Source: Ramazzottius varieornatus (lineage: Eukaryota > Tardigrada > Eutardigrada > Parachela > Ramazzottiidae). From it: a stretch of DNA of 64,000 bases. This document shows positions 10,419 to 21,855 of this stretch, piece by piece (position 1 is the stretch's first letter; every line of letters starts with the position of its first letter). Both the position numbers and the translations under genes were made by a program. The notes under the pieces were generated by a model. The model was not told the DNA's origin, did no database searches, and saw only the letters and a list, made by a program, of their open reading frames with translations. Location of the stretch: positions 4,206,448 through 4,270,447 of the forward strand of contig BDGG01000002.1 of the NCBI GenBank assembly GCA_001949185.1, given 5' to 3'.

Positions 10419-13293
10419 CTAGACAGCAACATCTGAAGTCGACGGATTCTTGCATTTGTACGCGGACTTCCACACTTCCGAAAGGCAAACACTGCGATAA
10501 ATCAAATAGGAAGTCACAGGTAAGTATGTGCAGAACAAAACTAGTTGATTTCGTACAACATCCGATCATGAGATTTTCGGGGGACCTCACCTGGAATGAA
10601 ATCTGTAGAAGATCATCAAAGGCATCGAAGCACGCGTTATCATGGTCCACTGCAAAACAGAGAGACGTAGATGAACCACAACGCAGAACGCACTTGCCTA
10701 TGCGATTCGTACCGCGGCTGTTCCATAAAACGTCAACTGCTGTGGATAGAGCTGTTGCCGCCAAGCTTCCAGGGAATCGATAGCCCATAAGCTAACATTA
10801 CACACCAGTAGAAATGTGACGAGCTGTCTTCCAGGTTTTCTTTCGACATGTTTAGCGTTAGTGGTGACTCTTCTAGTGGCGTCCAACAGGAACAACGTCT
10901 GGATCGTAGACTGTAAGGTTTCCAGACAAGCCGCAACTATACCGGTTATTCCTTCCCATGTTGGCTCTTTGCTGAGCGTATGATGAACGGATATGATTAT
11001 ATACGCTGGAAGAACGTAGCTTCCCATCTGGGATATGACGAGAAGTGTATCGTCAAGCCGTGATCCAGATTCGCACTCGAACTTGAGAGACCTTATACGC
11101 CAAAAGGCCAACACGACCGCTATGAGGGTCGTCGAGTACAGAAGGATCTCCAGGCAGTTAGCTTGAAGAACGGCTGTTCTGTAGTAGAAGTCTTCGGGAT
11201 TCCATATCCATACAAAGAACAAGATCATACTGGAAAGGAACAATATAGGTTGTCCACGGAGAAGAATCCAGCAAAGAGGCGCAAACCTGATCATGGTGAG
11301 GAGCACCAACCCAGTGCCGAAGAAGAGCCCGATAGTGGCGCCCTCACAGTCCACTCTGTATTGCATGTGGGTCTTTTTGGCCTTTTGCCGGATACCGTCC
11401 TGCACATTCTCCAGTACGGTCTTCCGGTCGAGATCCAGGTTTTGCCATCGGATATAAATCAGAGCGGCACTAATCAGACTACTTTCCACAATGCAGGGAT
11501 ACAACACCGGGTTGAGGTACTGCAGTATCTGACCAAGGGACGTGGCTGTTCGGCAGGAAGGGGACGATATGTCGCTAGCGTTGAGGAACGAGGCGAACGC
11601 CACTCGAGCGGCTTTGGCGTAGTAGAAGAGCTTCTTGGAGTGGAAGTCGCCAATGGAAGAATTGTGGGGTAACTGTATGGTGTGGTTGTGGGGAAACGGG
11701 TCGTGGTAGCCGGGTGGCCGAATCGTTTCCGGATCAAAAACTGTAAATAAAAGCTCGGTTATACAACCGATCAGTTGGAAGTTGAGACATACGTGCCAAG
11801 TTTTGTACCGGGGGCCATACAGTAAAACATCATTCATGGCCCACGGTACAAAACTTGGCACGTATGTCCCAACAGACGAGTAGTTTAAAGTAATACTCTG
11901 TCCGACAGCGAGAATTTCCGTTCAGAAATCTCTCCACTGCACAGAAAAATAGTACGACCTGCAGTTTCCAGCTCGTGTCGAGTCTCATCAATCAGCACGC
12001 CCAGCCAGATGCAGATGTTCGTCGCCAACATCTGTAAATAACAGCAGCATGTTGTCCCGCGACCTAGTTCTTTCTTAGTCCCCCCGCAAAACTGAAGTTC
12101 ATTTATTGCGTAAGCTTACAACGTACATGCATGAGTCCGAATCGCGCAAGAGCTCCCAGGCGTCCTCGACGAACCTACGAATGTTGATCGGTTGATTATC
12201 CCTGTTCGGGATAGCCGTAGGAGATGCCTCGAGCTTCCGACTTACCCGAGTGTTTACAAAAATAAAGTACAGCTGGTAGAAGTAAAACAGCAGCCGGAAG
12301 ACCGATGTGAAGTTAAAAAATTCTTGGTGGCAGTGGTGGACGTGCTGAAGCAAGTGCATTTCGATACCTTGCCCAAGCTCCAGACTGGAATACAGCATTG
12401 CGCCGATCCCGAACAACAGCGCCCCCTGCAAAATATCGAACAAGGAATACAGTGCGTAATAATATACAGTACTTTGTTGAAACTTTCGTGGGAAAGCAAC
12501 CCATACCGCGCGTAGATAGAAGCTTCCGGTCTGTCGTACGCTGTATCCTTCCATCTCCTCGTTATTCATGGGAGAGTCCACATCTCCCCGGTCACGCTCA
12601 CGGGAAGTGCTCAGCTGAAGGCACCTTGGCGTCACATGAGCTCTCGTCCTTCTCCTCCAGCAGTTGCTGGTGTAGACAGTCATGAGGAACAGGAGTGAAA
12701 GTCCGTAGAGGTAAATGTGAAAGCCCTAAACGATTCGTCCATGCATAAAATCCCACTCGATTAAGCTTCTGGAATACGGACCACAGCCTTGTGGACCATT
12801 TGATGGAAAACACAAGGGAGTACTTTGATAAACCTGGTAATAAAAAGGCGTGACTTCCAGGGCGATAATTTCGGACAACGCAAAAGCTGTCCCGAGGACG
12901 ATGGCCACCAGACAGTACAAGCAACTAAGGTTCCTCCATAGATAGTCCCTGGAAAATAAAGAAAAGTACCATCATAATTTACGATATACACTACATGACG
13001 CAAACATTTTGTTTCTCAATGGTTCCCTCTCGATACATGGATCTATCTCGGCCGGCTTCGTTCGAGGAACTGCCACGCAAATTTCTCAAGGTTGGGTCAG
13101 CAGGTTCCTTGTCCAAGATCACGGGTTTTGGGATAGGTTTATTCGGAGGCCGTAACGGTGTGGCCGGTCCGATGTCTTCGTGGACGTCTTCGAAATATTC
13201 GCTGGCAGAGCGCACGATGGGGGCTTTCCTGACATATCGGAACAAAGGCTCGTCCACCTCGAGGTTCTTGCGGAAAATAGCTGGACTTCCCAT
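10419..13293 (-). CDS. OTOP: Otopetrin family proton channel
   Basis: Otopetrins are plasma-membrane proton-selective channels with about 12 membrane segments. The start at 13293 (MGSPAIFRKNLEVDEPLFRY) is the first ATG after an in-frame stop. A cytosolic basic/acidic N-terminus is followed by the first hydrophobic segments (LYCLVAIVLGTAFALSEIIA near 12870, then 12680-12300 with YYYALYSLFDILQGALLFGI). Exons near 12030-11960 carry the family motif LLATNICIWLGVLIDETRHE. The large exon ending near 10700 carries YLNPVLYPCIVESSLI and the hallmark ERKPGRQLVTFLLVCNVSLW with AIDSLE. Two short C-terminal exons give WTMITRASMPLMIFYRFHSS and VCLSEVWKSAYKC, which match the conserved otopetrin end. The stop is TAG at 10419. 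The order and hallmarks are complete; it is closer to invertebrate than to vertebrate otopetrins. Some internal intron borders are approximate. Confidence 0.9.
11781..11872. repeat. Fold-back element in an otopetrin intron
   Basis: The arm GTTGAGACATACGTGCCAAG plus TTTTGTACCG at 11781-11810 recurs inverted at 11843-11872 with one or two mismatches. A short spacer containing GGGGCCAT / ATGGCCC and an AGTAAAACATCATTC loop separates the arms. The repeat lies inside the intron preceding the exon that begins near 11739, so it is not coding. It may be a small MITE or a hairpin in the pre-mRNA. Confidence 0.7.
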
Positions 13294-13979
13294 TTTGGTT
13301 TCTCCGTCATACCATTACAATAACCCAAGTACAAAGGCTGGACATCCCCAAGCACCAAGTCTGGAGATTTCACTGAATAAATGTGCACGGAGAAGTCCCG
13401 TTGTATTGACAGGAAGTTGCAAACACGCACACTGGGGGAAGCCAAGTGTACGGCTCATTAGACAGAGACCGTACGTCAAAGTTTTTAACTTTTGACAACA
13501 GTCTCATACTGTAACAGCCTTTATCCCCCACATACTGCCGTCAAACGTCGCGTGTGAACCGGTTCTCCGACTGTTATAAAAAAACGTGAGACTTTTCAAG
13601 CAGTCAACTCTTGTTATGTTGACGCTGACTTCGACCTCGCTGAGGGCAGTGCAATGACGCAAGTTTTCTTCGATCGAAACGGAAGATTGAAGAAGTCAAA
13701 TGGTGGTGGTAATGAGCCTGGTTAGTGTGGCACTAAATGCTTCTGTCTGTTGTTGTCGTTGTCAACTGCGCGACTTGACCGGAGAAAGTATACGGTGGTT
13801 CAAACCGCATTCTAGGCGAGCGGAAAATTCAACAACACGTACTTTGTCAAAATTTGCGCTTTTGAATATTTGGGACGCGACATGCCTGTTTAAGAAATTT
13901 TATTAATCTAAATGCGAGCACTTTGGTTGGAGGACCACGTACCGCTCGAACAAATTACAAAGCGCGGTAGTCGTATAGT
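13294..13979. other. Intergenic, otopetrin 5' side
   Basis: This is 686 bp between the start of otopetrin and the end of the repeat-proprotein gene, both on the minus strand. Open frames here (for example 13119-13445 minus in another frame) lack features of real proteins. The otopetrin promoter should lie in 13294-13600; no motif stands out. Confidence 0.4.
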
Positions 13980-16900
13980 TTATGCGATCAGGTGCTGGCT
14001 TGAAGTACCATTGACGAGAGGAATGGTGTGATCGCCGGTTAGCTTTGAGGCGTCAGCGGAAACAGGGTGGATCGTCGTATCAGACTGAGCTGAGCTGTCC
14101 GACTTGACCGCTTCGTCGACGTTGTGAGTCTTCGCAGGATCATCCTTTGTGGCGTGGTCGTCTTCTGCGGATACAAGAAAACCTCATTAACCAAAGTATC
14201 GTTCTTGAGCTTGCTGAGACAAGGAAACTCACTTCGGTAGAGAGACGCCGCGGTACCATCCATGGCAGCCACGATGCCAGTAGAAGGATTGCTTGTGCTG
14301 TTGGTGTCTCTCTTCGATCTCACGATTTCTGCTCCATGGGCAGTATCCACAACAACTGCTGGTTGGGCGCCTTGAGGGACCGATCCTGGTAAAAAACCGT
14401 CATAAGCGACAATGAGACCAGTAATATCAATACTTGCAATATCGCCACATATTCAGATGAGACTGAAGCGAAGACCTGACTTTAAGCTTACCTTCGCTGG
14501 AACTAGGAGCTTCAAAAGCCGCTGTTAAGAACGGTACCGAAGTTACATTGGCTGGTGCATTCCTCGTCTCGTCTGGGTTCCTTCGCCGACGTGCTGGCGC
14601 CACCGTAGCAGCCGAAACGTGGACCTCGACAGGAACGTTGATGGTAACCACTGACGTAGTGTCCGAGACACTCGGAGCCGCGGTAGCTGAAGTGTCCGCC
14701 GCCGAAAACTTGCCTTCACCAGGCTGGACAGAGGCCGTCATCGGTTCCGCAGAGACTTGGGTCGATGGAGTCGCACTGGCTCCGGCATCAGCAGCACCCT
14801 GAGCGACACTCGGCTGCGTGGCTGTCAGAACATGCAGCTGGGACTCATCCCTCAACAAAGAGCCCTGCATGACGATTGGGTTCCCTTTCACATCCTGCAG
14901 GGTACTACCGCTGGCGACGGACCCCACGTTACCCTCAACTGGACCAGTGGCTTGTGTAGTCCCATCAGCATCGGGACTTCGACGTCTACGCGCAGGTGCG
15001 ATAGTTTGCGCCGAGACGTGGACCTCGACGGGCACATTGACAGTAACGGTCCGTGTAGTGTCCAAACCATTTGGCGCTGAGGTAGCGGCAGATGCAACTG
15101 GTGGTAGCTGAGCATTTCCGGGTTGTACCGAAGCGCTCATCGGTGCGTCAGAAGTCTGGGTGGTACCAGCGCTTATCGTAACATCTGCAGGCTGTACTGA
15201 TATGGCCATCGATTCAGCAGAGGCTCGAGTGACCGCAACGGTAGCGGTACCGGCAGCATCACCAGACTGCTGTGTGGTCAGAACGTGTAATTGAGACTCA
15301 TCCTTCAATAAACCTCCCTGCATGACGATAGGATTTCCCTTAACGTCCAGCAGGGCGCTTCCACTGGAGACCGAGCCGATGTTACCGACAACGGGACCGG
15401 AGACTGGTGTGGTGACATGGATGTCCCGACGTCGGCGGGCTGGAGCAACAGTAGCAGCTGCAACGTGGACCTCGACAGGTACATTCACAGTAACAACCTG
15501 GGTGGTGTCGGTGCGAGTTGGTGCGGCGGTAGCGGCAGTATCAGACCCTGGGAGTGGGCCATCACCTGGTTGAACCGAGCCAGACATTGGCTCGGAAGGC
15601 TGCGTCCTTCCTGTATTCGCGGAAGCATCGCCAGAGCTTGGTTGCGGTGTGGTCAGGATACGCAGCTGCGACTCGTCTTTAAGCAGAGAACCCTGCATAA
15701 CAATTGGGTTCCCCTTGATGTCCTGCAAGGCACTTCCACTTGCAACTGAGCCAACGTTCCCCTCAACTGGACCAGTGGACGGAGTGGTGGCATCAACGTC
15801 CCTCCTACGACGCGCGGCGACGGTGGAAGTCGCATCGGCGGGTTCTACGGTTACGATATTGTTTTGAACGATGGCGATATCCGTGGCGCTAAAGGGTGGA
15901 GTGGAATCAGAGGAGGCAGATGCAACATCGCCGGAAGTGGGTGGTGAAGTGGCCAGAACGCGAAGTTGAGATTCGTCTCGAAGCAGAGAACCCTGCATGA
16001 CGATGGGGCTTCCTTTGATGTCTTGCACAGCACTGCCACTCGCCACAGAGCCAATGTTACCCTCAACGGGACCCGTAGCTTGGGTAGTGGCATCTCGTTT
16101 GCGACGAGCTGGAAGTGTGCTCGCGGTGTCAGGGTTCGAAGTAGTCGCATCGGATGCAGGTAGTTGGGTCGTCAAGAGATGTAGCTGCGATTCGTCTTTC
16201 AGCAGGGAACCTTGCATGACTATCGGGTTACCTTTGAGGTCTTGGAGAGCGCTCCCGCTGGTCACGGAACCGACGTTTCCTTCAACAGGAGAAGTATCGA
16301 CGTTGGTGTCTCGAACGTCTCGTTTGGTCTTCGGAACCTGAGTGACACCTACAGAGGAAAAGATGGGCATTGGCATCGAGGTACAACTGGCTTGTTTCTG
16401 GTGTAGTACCTTCAACAGTTTTGTCCGATTCCTTGTATTGAGGAGATTCCTTCATGGTTACATCTCGGCGTCTCCGCATCATGGCGCGACGAGTTATATT
16501 GTGCTGCTTAGGCGTAGTGTAGACGTCATCTTTAGCCAGCGGATGATTAGGACGCAGCGTGTGATCCTTCATTTGTTTGGGATCTGTGATCTCAGCACCG
16601 CCAGAGATGGTGTGGTGCTCAACGCCATGGCTGTACGGCTTCCTTCCTACCGCTTCGGTTTCTGTGTGGTTGGTTTGCCGAGCAATGCGAGGACCTACAT
16701 CGTAACAAATACCCCAATGAAAATAAGACGTCAGCCAGTGAATTGACCATGATTGTTACTTCAAGTGGCGCACACTTGTGTTGGTATTAGCATAGGGTGT
16801 GCGCCACTTGGGAAATACGTTGGATATGGCCAAAACGCGGAAGGTGATTACCATTTTGGCGGCCCGTTTCGATGACTTGCGGTAAGGCGGTAGCGTGCGA

Positions 16901-17233
16901 AGGAGACGTAACTTGATCGACATCCTGTCCGGGCTCGTGATGGATATCATGAGTGGGTCCCGGAGTTATTGTTACGACATCCCGTCGGCGTCGCTGTTTG
17001 GCTACCACCGTGGAGAACCCGTGCTCTTGGTTCTCCTTCATGGTTCTTGGCAAAGGCGTTACAGCCACATCGTCCTTCGCTGGATTCACCGTAAGACCAT
17101 GTGCGCCGGGATTCACAGGAGGATGGGGAGGCACACTGGAGGAGTTCTGAACGTCATGGGTATTGCTGGACGCATCATTCGTTGCCGATGCTAGACGAAC
17201 ACCAGAAAGAAAGGTGATTAAAAGTATCTTCAT
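13980..17233 (-). CDS. Secreted tandem-repeat proprotein with tetrabasic sites
   Basis: Five exons (17233-16852, 16694-16410, 16348-14492, 14385-14233, 14164-13980) sum to 2,862 nt, 953 residues plus stop, with all phases agreeing. MKILLITFLSGVRLASATND is a good signal peptide. The rest is Ser/Thr/Ala/Pro-rich with no membrane segment. The large exon carries five copies of a core close to GPVEGNVGSVASGSALQD, then KGNPIVMQGSLLKDESQL and HVLT. Each core is preceded by a basic site: KTKRD, ARRKRD, ARRRRD, ARRRRD, ARRRRS. A sixth ARRRRN has no core after it. Further RRRR sites lie in exon 1 (KQRRRRD) and exon 2 (MMRRRRD). A second repeat, VNVPVEVHV(A/S)AATVAP, precedes three of the sites. Basic sites of this kind are typical cleavage sites for furin-like convertases, so a polyprotein giving several similar peptides is inferred. 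I recognise no family; function is unknown. Confidence 0.85.
14578..16330 (-). repeat. Five-unit coding repeat array (core about 40 codons)
   Basis: The core units lie at roughly 16300-16170, 16075-15955, 15780-15650, 15405-15280 and 14955-14830, with spacing that grows from about 225 to 450 bp. The amino-acid core is nearly invariant, while the DNA differs mostly at third codon positions; for example the PIVMQG segment is encoded differently in almost every copy. The longer spacers between the last units include a second Pro/Val repeat. The array is therefore old and kept by selection on protein, not a recent slippage product. Confidence 0.8.
16761..16814. repeat. 54-bp hairpin, CAAGTGGCGCAC family (intronic)
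   Basis: TCAAGTGGCGCACACTTGTG starts the left arm and GGGTGTGCGCCACTTGGGAA ends the right arm, with about 20 bp between. It lies in intron 1 of the repeat-proprotein gene. It is one of at least 11 copies in this window; the same stem recurs near 17597, 18201, 27476, 41424, 48097, 52451, 54219, 55267, 63172 and 63240. Confidence 0.85.
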
Positions 17234-17987
17234 TGTGCTTGGGAATAGGGAAGAAATGGTTCCGCAATATGGAATTAGCCTCAGCGCAATCGAACACAAA
17301 CAAGGCTTGTGTAGTTTCTGGACGGTTAAACACCTTCAAGCACACTGTTTTCCTCGAGATTGTGATCTTCAGTGGAGTATCAAGCAAAGAATCTCACTTA
17401 CCGATAGGGTTTACGGTGAAGATTGGATCAGATCTGAGCCTTCTTCCAGTACGCACAGCAGTATTCTACCGGTGAATCATCCATATTACGCAACCCGAGT
17501 CAAACGAACTTCCGGTAGCATCCCATTTGGCAAGCGATTACATAATACGACGAAGATCAACGGGTACGTCGGCAAAGAAGTTGCAAACGATCGTTTTCCC
17601 AGGTGGCTCACACTTTCAGCCCGTAACAATGGTATCGTGGGCCACTTGAAATAACAATGGTGCTCAACTCATTTGCCGACGGCCCAGGAAATACCTTTGA
17701 TTTTATGGCCAGAAAAATACAGCTTGAATCAAAAGGAAGATTTAAAAGAACGGAAACAGTTTGAAAGCCCGGATAATTCAGATTGTAGAATGTACGAAAA
17801 ACCTTCATCGATAATTAACACGATAAAAGGTAAAACCGTTTCAAAGCCATAACATCAATTTGTACTGTACAAAGAACAACAATAAAAATAAACTGCGTAC
17901 AGGCGCTTTGAAGAGGAATGCAAAAGGGCGAAAGGAATTTTCCGGTCCATATTCTGGTTTTCGAGAACGCCGAAAAAAGCTGTCACG
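17234..17987. other. Intergenic, proprotein 5' side / Pez 3' side
   Basis: This 754-bp stretch should contain the promoter of the repeat-proprotein gene and the 3' UTR of the phosphatase gene. A degenerate copy of the CAAGTGGCGCAC hairpin (CCCAGGTGGCTCACACTTTC ... GTGGGCCACTTGAAA) lies at 17597-17653. The frame at 17163-17654 plus has no recognisable content and runs through this hairpin. Confidence 0.5.
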
Positions 17988-20900
17988 CTAGATAAGGCGG
18001 GAAGTACTCAGATAATGCACGAGGGCGGTATACACGAAACGATATTGGGAAACCGTCTGGACCATGTGCATCCTCTGCGTCCTCATATGCGTCAGAACCC
18101 TCGCGAGATCCACCTGTTGACAGAATCGAACAGTGAACAACCTTCACAACATGAGCCAGCGAATCATAGGAACGCCAGTAAATGAACTGAGAACTGTCTC
18201 ATGTGGCGCACGTTCTCGTTGTAACTGGCTAGAAAGATGCGCCACACGAGGGAATGATCCTGTTTAAGTCATTCGCTGACGTCTCATATGGTCAAACTTC
18301 TCACCTGTTGATTGTGGTCCAAACACAGCTTCATGAAGTCAAACAAGATCCACACGCCACTTCTTCCCGCGCCAGTCTTGCACAAGACCAGCACTAAGCC
18401 GGCCTTGATTACTTCGTTACCTCTGGTACTCTGCACCCTTAGTCCTTCCACTTCCTGCGCCATCTGGGTAAACGACCTGACACTCTTCGGCACACCCTGG
18501 TCATCCCACGCATGGTAATGCAGAGCCCATGTTTTGCGTCGAGCTAGCTTGCTTCTTCGATCGAACAACCAAAAGCACACTATGGTATAGTCTCCCACAT
18601 TGGACAGACTCAAAAGTTTCAGGTGGAATCCATCCATCGAGACATCCTTCGTACTGCCATCCAGGAAACCAGCCCAAGGAACGGCCGAGCTTTCAGTCAG
18701 AACCACCACCAAGTCGATGCAGTACTGTATCATCATGCTCAGAAAGTCTTCTTGTGTCTGAGCTGTGCTTTGTATGGTCAATGTGTTCTTCATCCCTGAC
18801 AGGCTTCGGACAGTACCCAACAGCCCTTTCATGCTCTTTCCCCCAGCACCGTCCAGACCGGTGCTGGAGACACCGGCTGAATCTGTGCCTGTTAGAGGAT
18901 CTTGTGTGGCAATGTACCGTCTTTCTAGGTTCTGACACTTCAACACGACTTCCGAAGCATTGATATAACCCATCGGGTTCCTCTTACTGGGATGTAAGAG
19001 CCGAACGCGGGTATCGTCATAAGGGACCACATCAGCTGAACGATTACGCGGAGCGTTGTCGGGAAGTAGCGCTACCTGACAGGAACTGTTGTGCAGGCGC
19101 TTCTTTGGGATCTGCTCGAACTCGATCAGGACTGTGCCAGAAGACAGTCGGTCTTCTAGGTCTTTGCGGCAGGCGTCTTTGGTCACATTCTCAGGTTCGG
19201 GGCTGTCAGTTGACAGCGCAACGAGAGGACTGTCCGGATCAGACGGTACTAAGCCGTTCATAGCGGCCATCAGTAAAGGCCGTGCCGGGTTTCTGTTCAG
19301 CGTATGTGTTGTAGAAGCGGCACTCAACCTGTCTTCGGACGGTGTCATGTTCATTGTAGAGTTTTCTTTTACCTGAAAGCCAGATAAGAAACTTGAGGTT
19401 AGCACAACGCATTGTATTTACTGGAGTCCATCACGGCACGAACCTGTTCATGAACTGGTGGAACATCGGGATGATCAGGGACGTATCTCCTTACAGGCAT
19501 TGCTTCCGTTCGGTCTTGCTGCATCTGCTCATACTTCTTCTGTAAGAAATGGCATGAGAAAGCTATTGATCGAAATATGAAAGAGGAACTGGCTAACGAT
19601 GAAAAGGTTCGAATATCATACTCGAGGTGGCTTCACTTCGATGACGGGTTCCAAAGGAGGACCTCTGTGGGTCCTCGCTGAGAACGGCGGAAGTTCCTTG
19701 ATAACCGGCTGGTCACGAACTCTGTGGTGGTTGTTGGATGGTGCAGAAGGCGACGACAAATCTTTGACGGCCATCTGGCGCATCATCAGCTGACTGGATA
19801 CCACGTCGGAGTTGGAAGGACGCAGTGCGTGGTTGAAAAGGCGACGCTGTGGTGTAGCTAGAAGGAGATCGGGGGTACTGCAACTGACACCATTACCGCC
19901 CAGGCGAACCTACAAATCCATTGCTGCTAACGATACATCCATGACTTAATAACAGCCGTTCCCTTTCCATCGATGGAAAACTCATACAGCTATTAAATTA
20001 CCAATAGATCTCCTACAGTTATCCTGATCGCACTCTGCGCTGTTATCGGCTGTATTATAGAATTCGTTCAGTAGTGATTAAGTACCTGTGAAGTGCTGCC
20101 GTGACGGAGATCTGGCGTGCTATTTGTCAATACGTTACTCTGCAAGGAATATGTCGCGGACTCGACTAGGTCTAGCGAGCGAGATTGATTCTGGCTCGGC
20201 CAGGGATAGCTCGTTCTTGACTGCACAGCCTGCTTTTCCGTCAAAGTTGCGAAGAGAGGGCTTTGACTGTACAGCCTTGGAGACCTTTCCTTCCTGTCAT
20301 CCGCTATTTCTGGAAAACAAGTTAGAAATACAAAACAGAAATTCTAAGAGTTCGTTAGAACAAGAACGCAAGACCAAAATACTAATCGTAGAGCAACACA
20401 AAAGACTGCTAAAATCGACGTATACGTGTGCTGGCTATTTTCTATTACACATTTCTATTATGAGACATAAAGGTTCCACGGTTGATTAGCTTGTACCTGG
20501 TGATTCAGAAGATCGGCTAGGATCGTCATCTCGCGAAAAGGGAAGGATATCGGGTCTGTCGGACTTCATCAAACTGTCCTGGAGAAACGGCAAGTTGGAC
20601 GATGCGTTGGAGAAAGGATCGGGTCGGAAGAGAAGGGGTTTATGGCCAGGAGGGGCTACTGCGGCGAACCCATCGGGCACTGCTGCCGGATTGCTCAAGT
20701 AAAAGTCTTGTTGTAAAGTGATGTTGCTGAGAACGTATGCGGCAAAGTCACCGTTCTCTAGGAAGATCTGCACGTGGCGTTGAGTGGAACGTCCTGTGCC
20801 GTGACATTCTATGCAAATACTGCGTCGCTTGACTTGGGTAACACTCTTCAGATTCTGCCAGCTGACCGCCGTGATCGGACGACCTGTCGGATGTTTGATC

Positions 20901-21855
20901 GTCAGCCCACTGTGGCTTGTCCCTAGCAGTAGATCGTTGTTCGAAGCGTCTTTGGCTGCGTAGTACTCCTCGCCGTAACCTACGAACATATCACTTTTGC
21001 AAAAGCATCTCTATGTAAGTGGAATTTCATAGCGCCATAATTGCTTATAATCCATTCCCTAAATTTCTACGAAGCCTCTAAAAGCTTGTATGGAATCGAA
21101 AAGATATCTGATGTTCTTACGGTACCTTCGAGATGTTGAGCTTCGGTAATGTAGAGTAGTTCCGCATTAGCAGGCGGCATCCCATGTAGAGAGCGATGAC
21201 TAGCCGAAACTTCAAGCAAAAGCTCCCATAGTGCTTCTTCATCGCCCGACATGCGTTTTGGTAGCAAGTAGAAGTTCTTTAGATGGTGTGGTGAGTGACG
21301 ATCTGGATCGAAGTTACCTGAAACGTACAGCATGAACGAGATACAGGAAAAATCCGAATTACGAGTCGTCTAACTTCAATGTGGCCGAAACGCCTTACCA
21401 TAGGCTGCCTGTAGACTGTAGCTTGCCAGCAGTACTGCCTGTTCTGGTGAGCAGAGCAGTGCACCTTCGATAATTTCATTCCGTAATTGGAGGAAAAATT
21501 GATATCGTGAAGACTCGTCTCGGAGCTCGCTGGCGCTCTGAACGTAGAACCTGACGGAAAACTTGACAAACATAGCATCTTGGGAAGCTCCTTTGGCTAA
21601 CTGACGCTTGAGTGGAAGGTCCAACGCGAGCCATTGGTACTGGTAATGCGAGTTAATGAATTTCAGTCCGAAATATCGTTCTTCGCGAATGCGCAGGCGC
21701 TGTGTGATGTGGACAAGCAAATCCAATCCCGTACTAGTCTCATTCATCGTACATTCCATCAGACTGTTGTCCAGCAGCTGGACGGGAAGGACGAACAAGG
21801 CTCGTCGCGCCACTTCATAGCGTTTCACCTTCTTCAATCCGAACGTCACGGGCAT
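17988..21855 (-). CDS. PTPN21: FERM-domain protein tyrosine phosphatase, Pez / PTPN14-PTPN21 type
   Basis: These are cytosolic, junction-associated phosphatases linked to Hippo/YAP signalling. Eight exons (21855-21399, 21317-21126, 20979-20497, 20309-20086, 19909-19622, 19539-19444, 19372-18305, 18113-17988) sum to 2,934 nt, 977 residues. FERM domain: residues 1-320, with RRALFVLPVQLLDNSLMECT, RYFGLKFINSHYQYQWLALD, SSRYQFFLQLRNEIIEGALL and LEGYGEEYYAAKD. The linker (about 330-615) has two STPDL motifs, as in vertebrate Pez, and RPLLMAAMNGL before the phosphatase domain. The PTP domain (about 625-977) has FEQIPKKRL, GYINASEV, RRYIATQDPL and the family ending QYRFVYTALVHYLSTSRLI. The active-site loop reads LVLCKTGAGRSG: Cys and Arg of CX5R are present but His before Cys is Leu. 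The WPD loop reads WDD. A Gly/Ser-rich insert follows YIATQ. Activity is therefore doubtful. Confidence 0.9.
18201..18250. repeat. Hairpin, CAAGTGGCGCAC family (Pez last intron)
   Basis: ATGTGGCGCACGTTCTCGTT at the left pairs with the end of AGAAAGATGCGCCACACGAG at the right. It lies wholly inside the last intron (18114-18304) of the Pez gene. Confidence 0.75.

Noticed and set aside
10698-11861. Reading the 387-codon minus frame as a complete otopetrin gene
   Set aside because: Its first codons come from the intronic fold-back and its last codons run past a donor; family alignment needs the other exons on both sides.
14548-15573. Long plus-strand frames opposite the repeat-proprotein gene
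   Set aside because: They repeat in step with the minus-strand units and are mirror frames of a GC-rich repeat; there is no signal peptide, splice logic or independent conservation.
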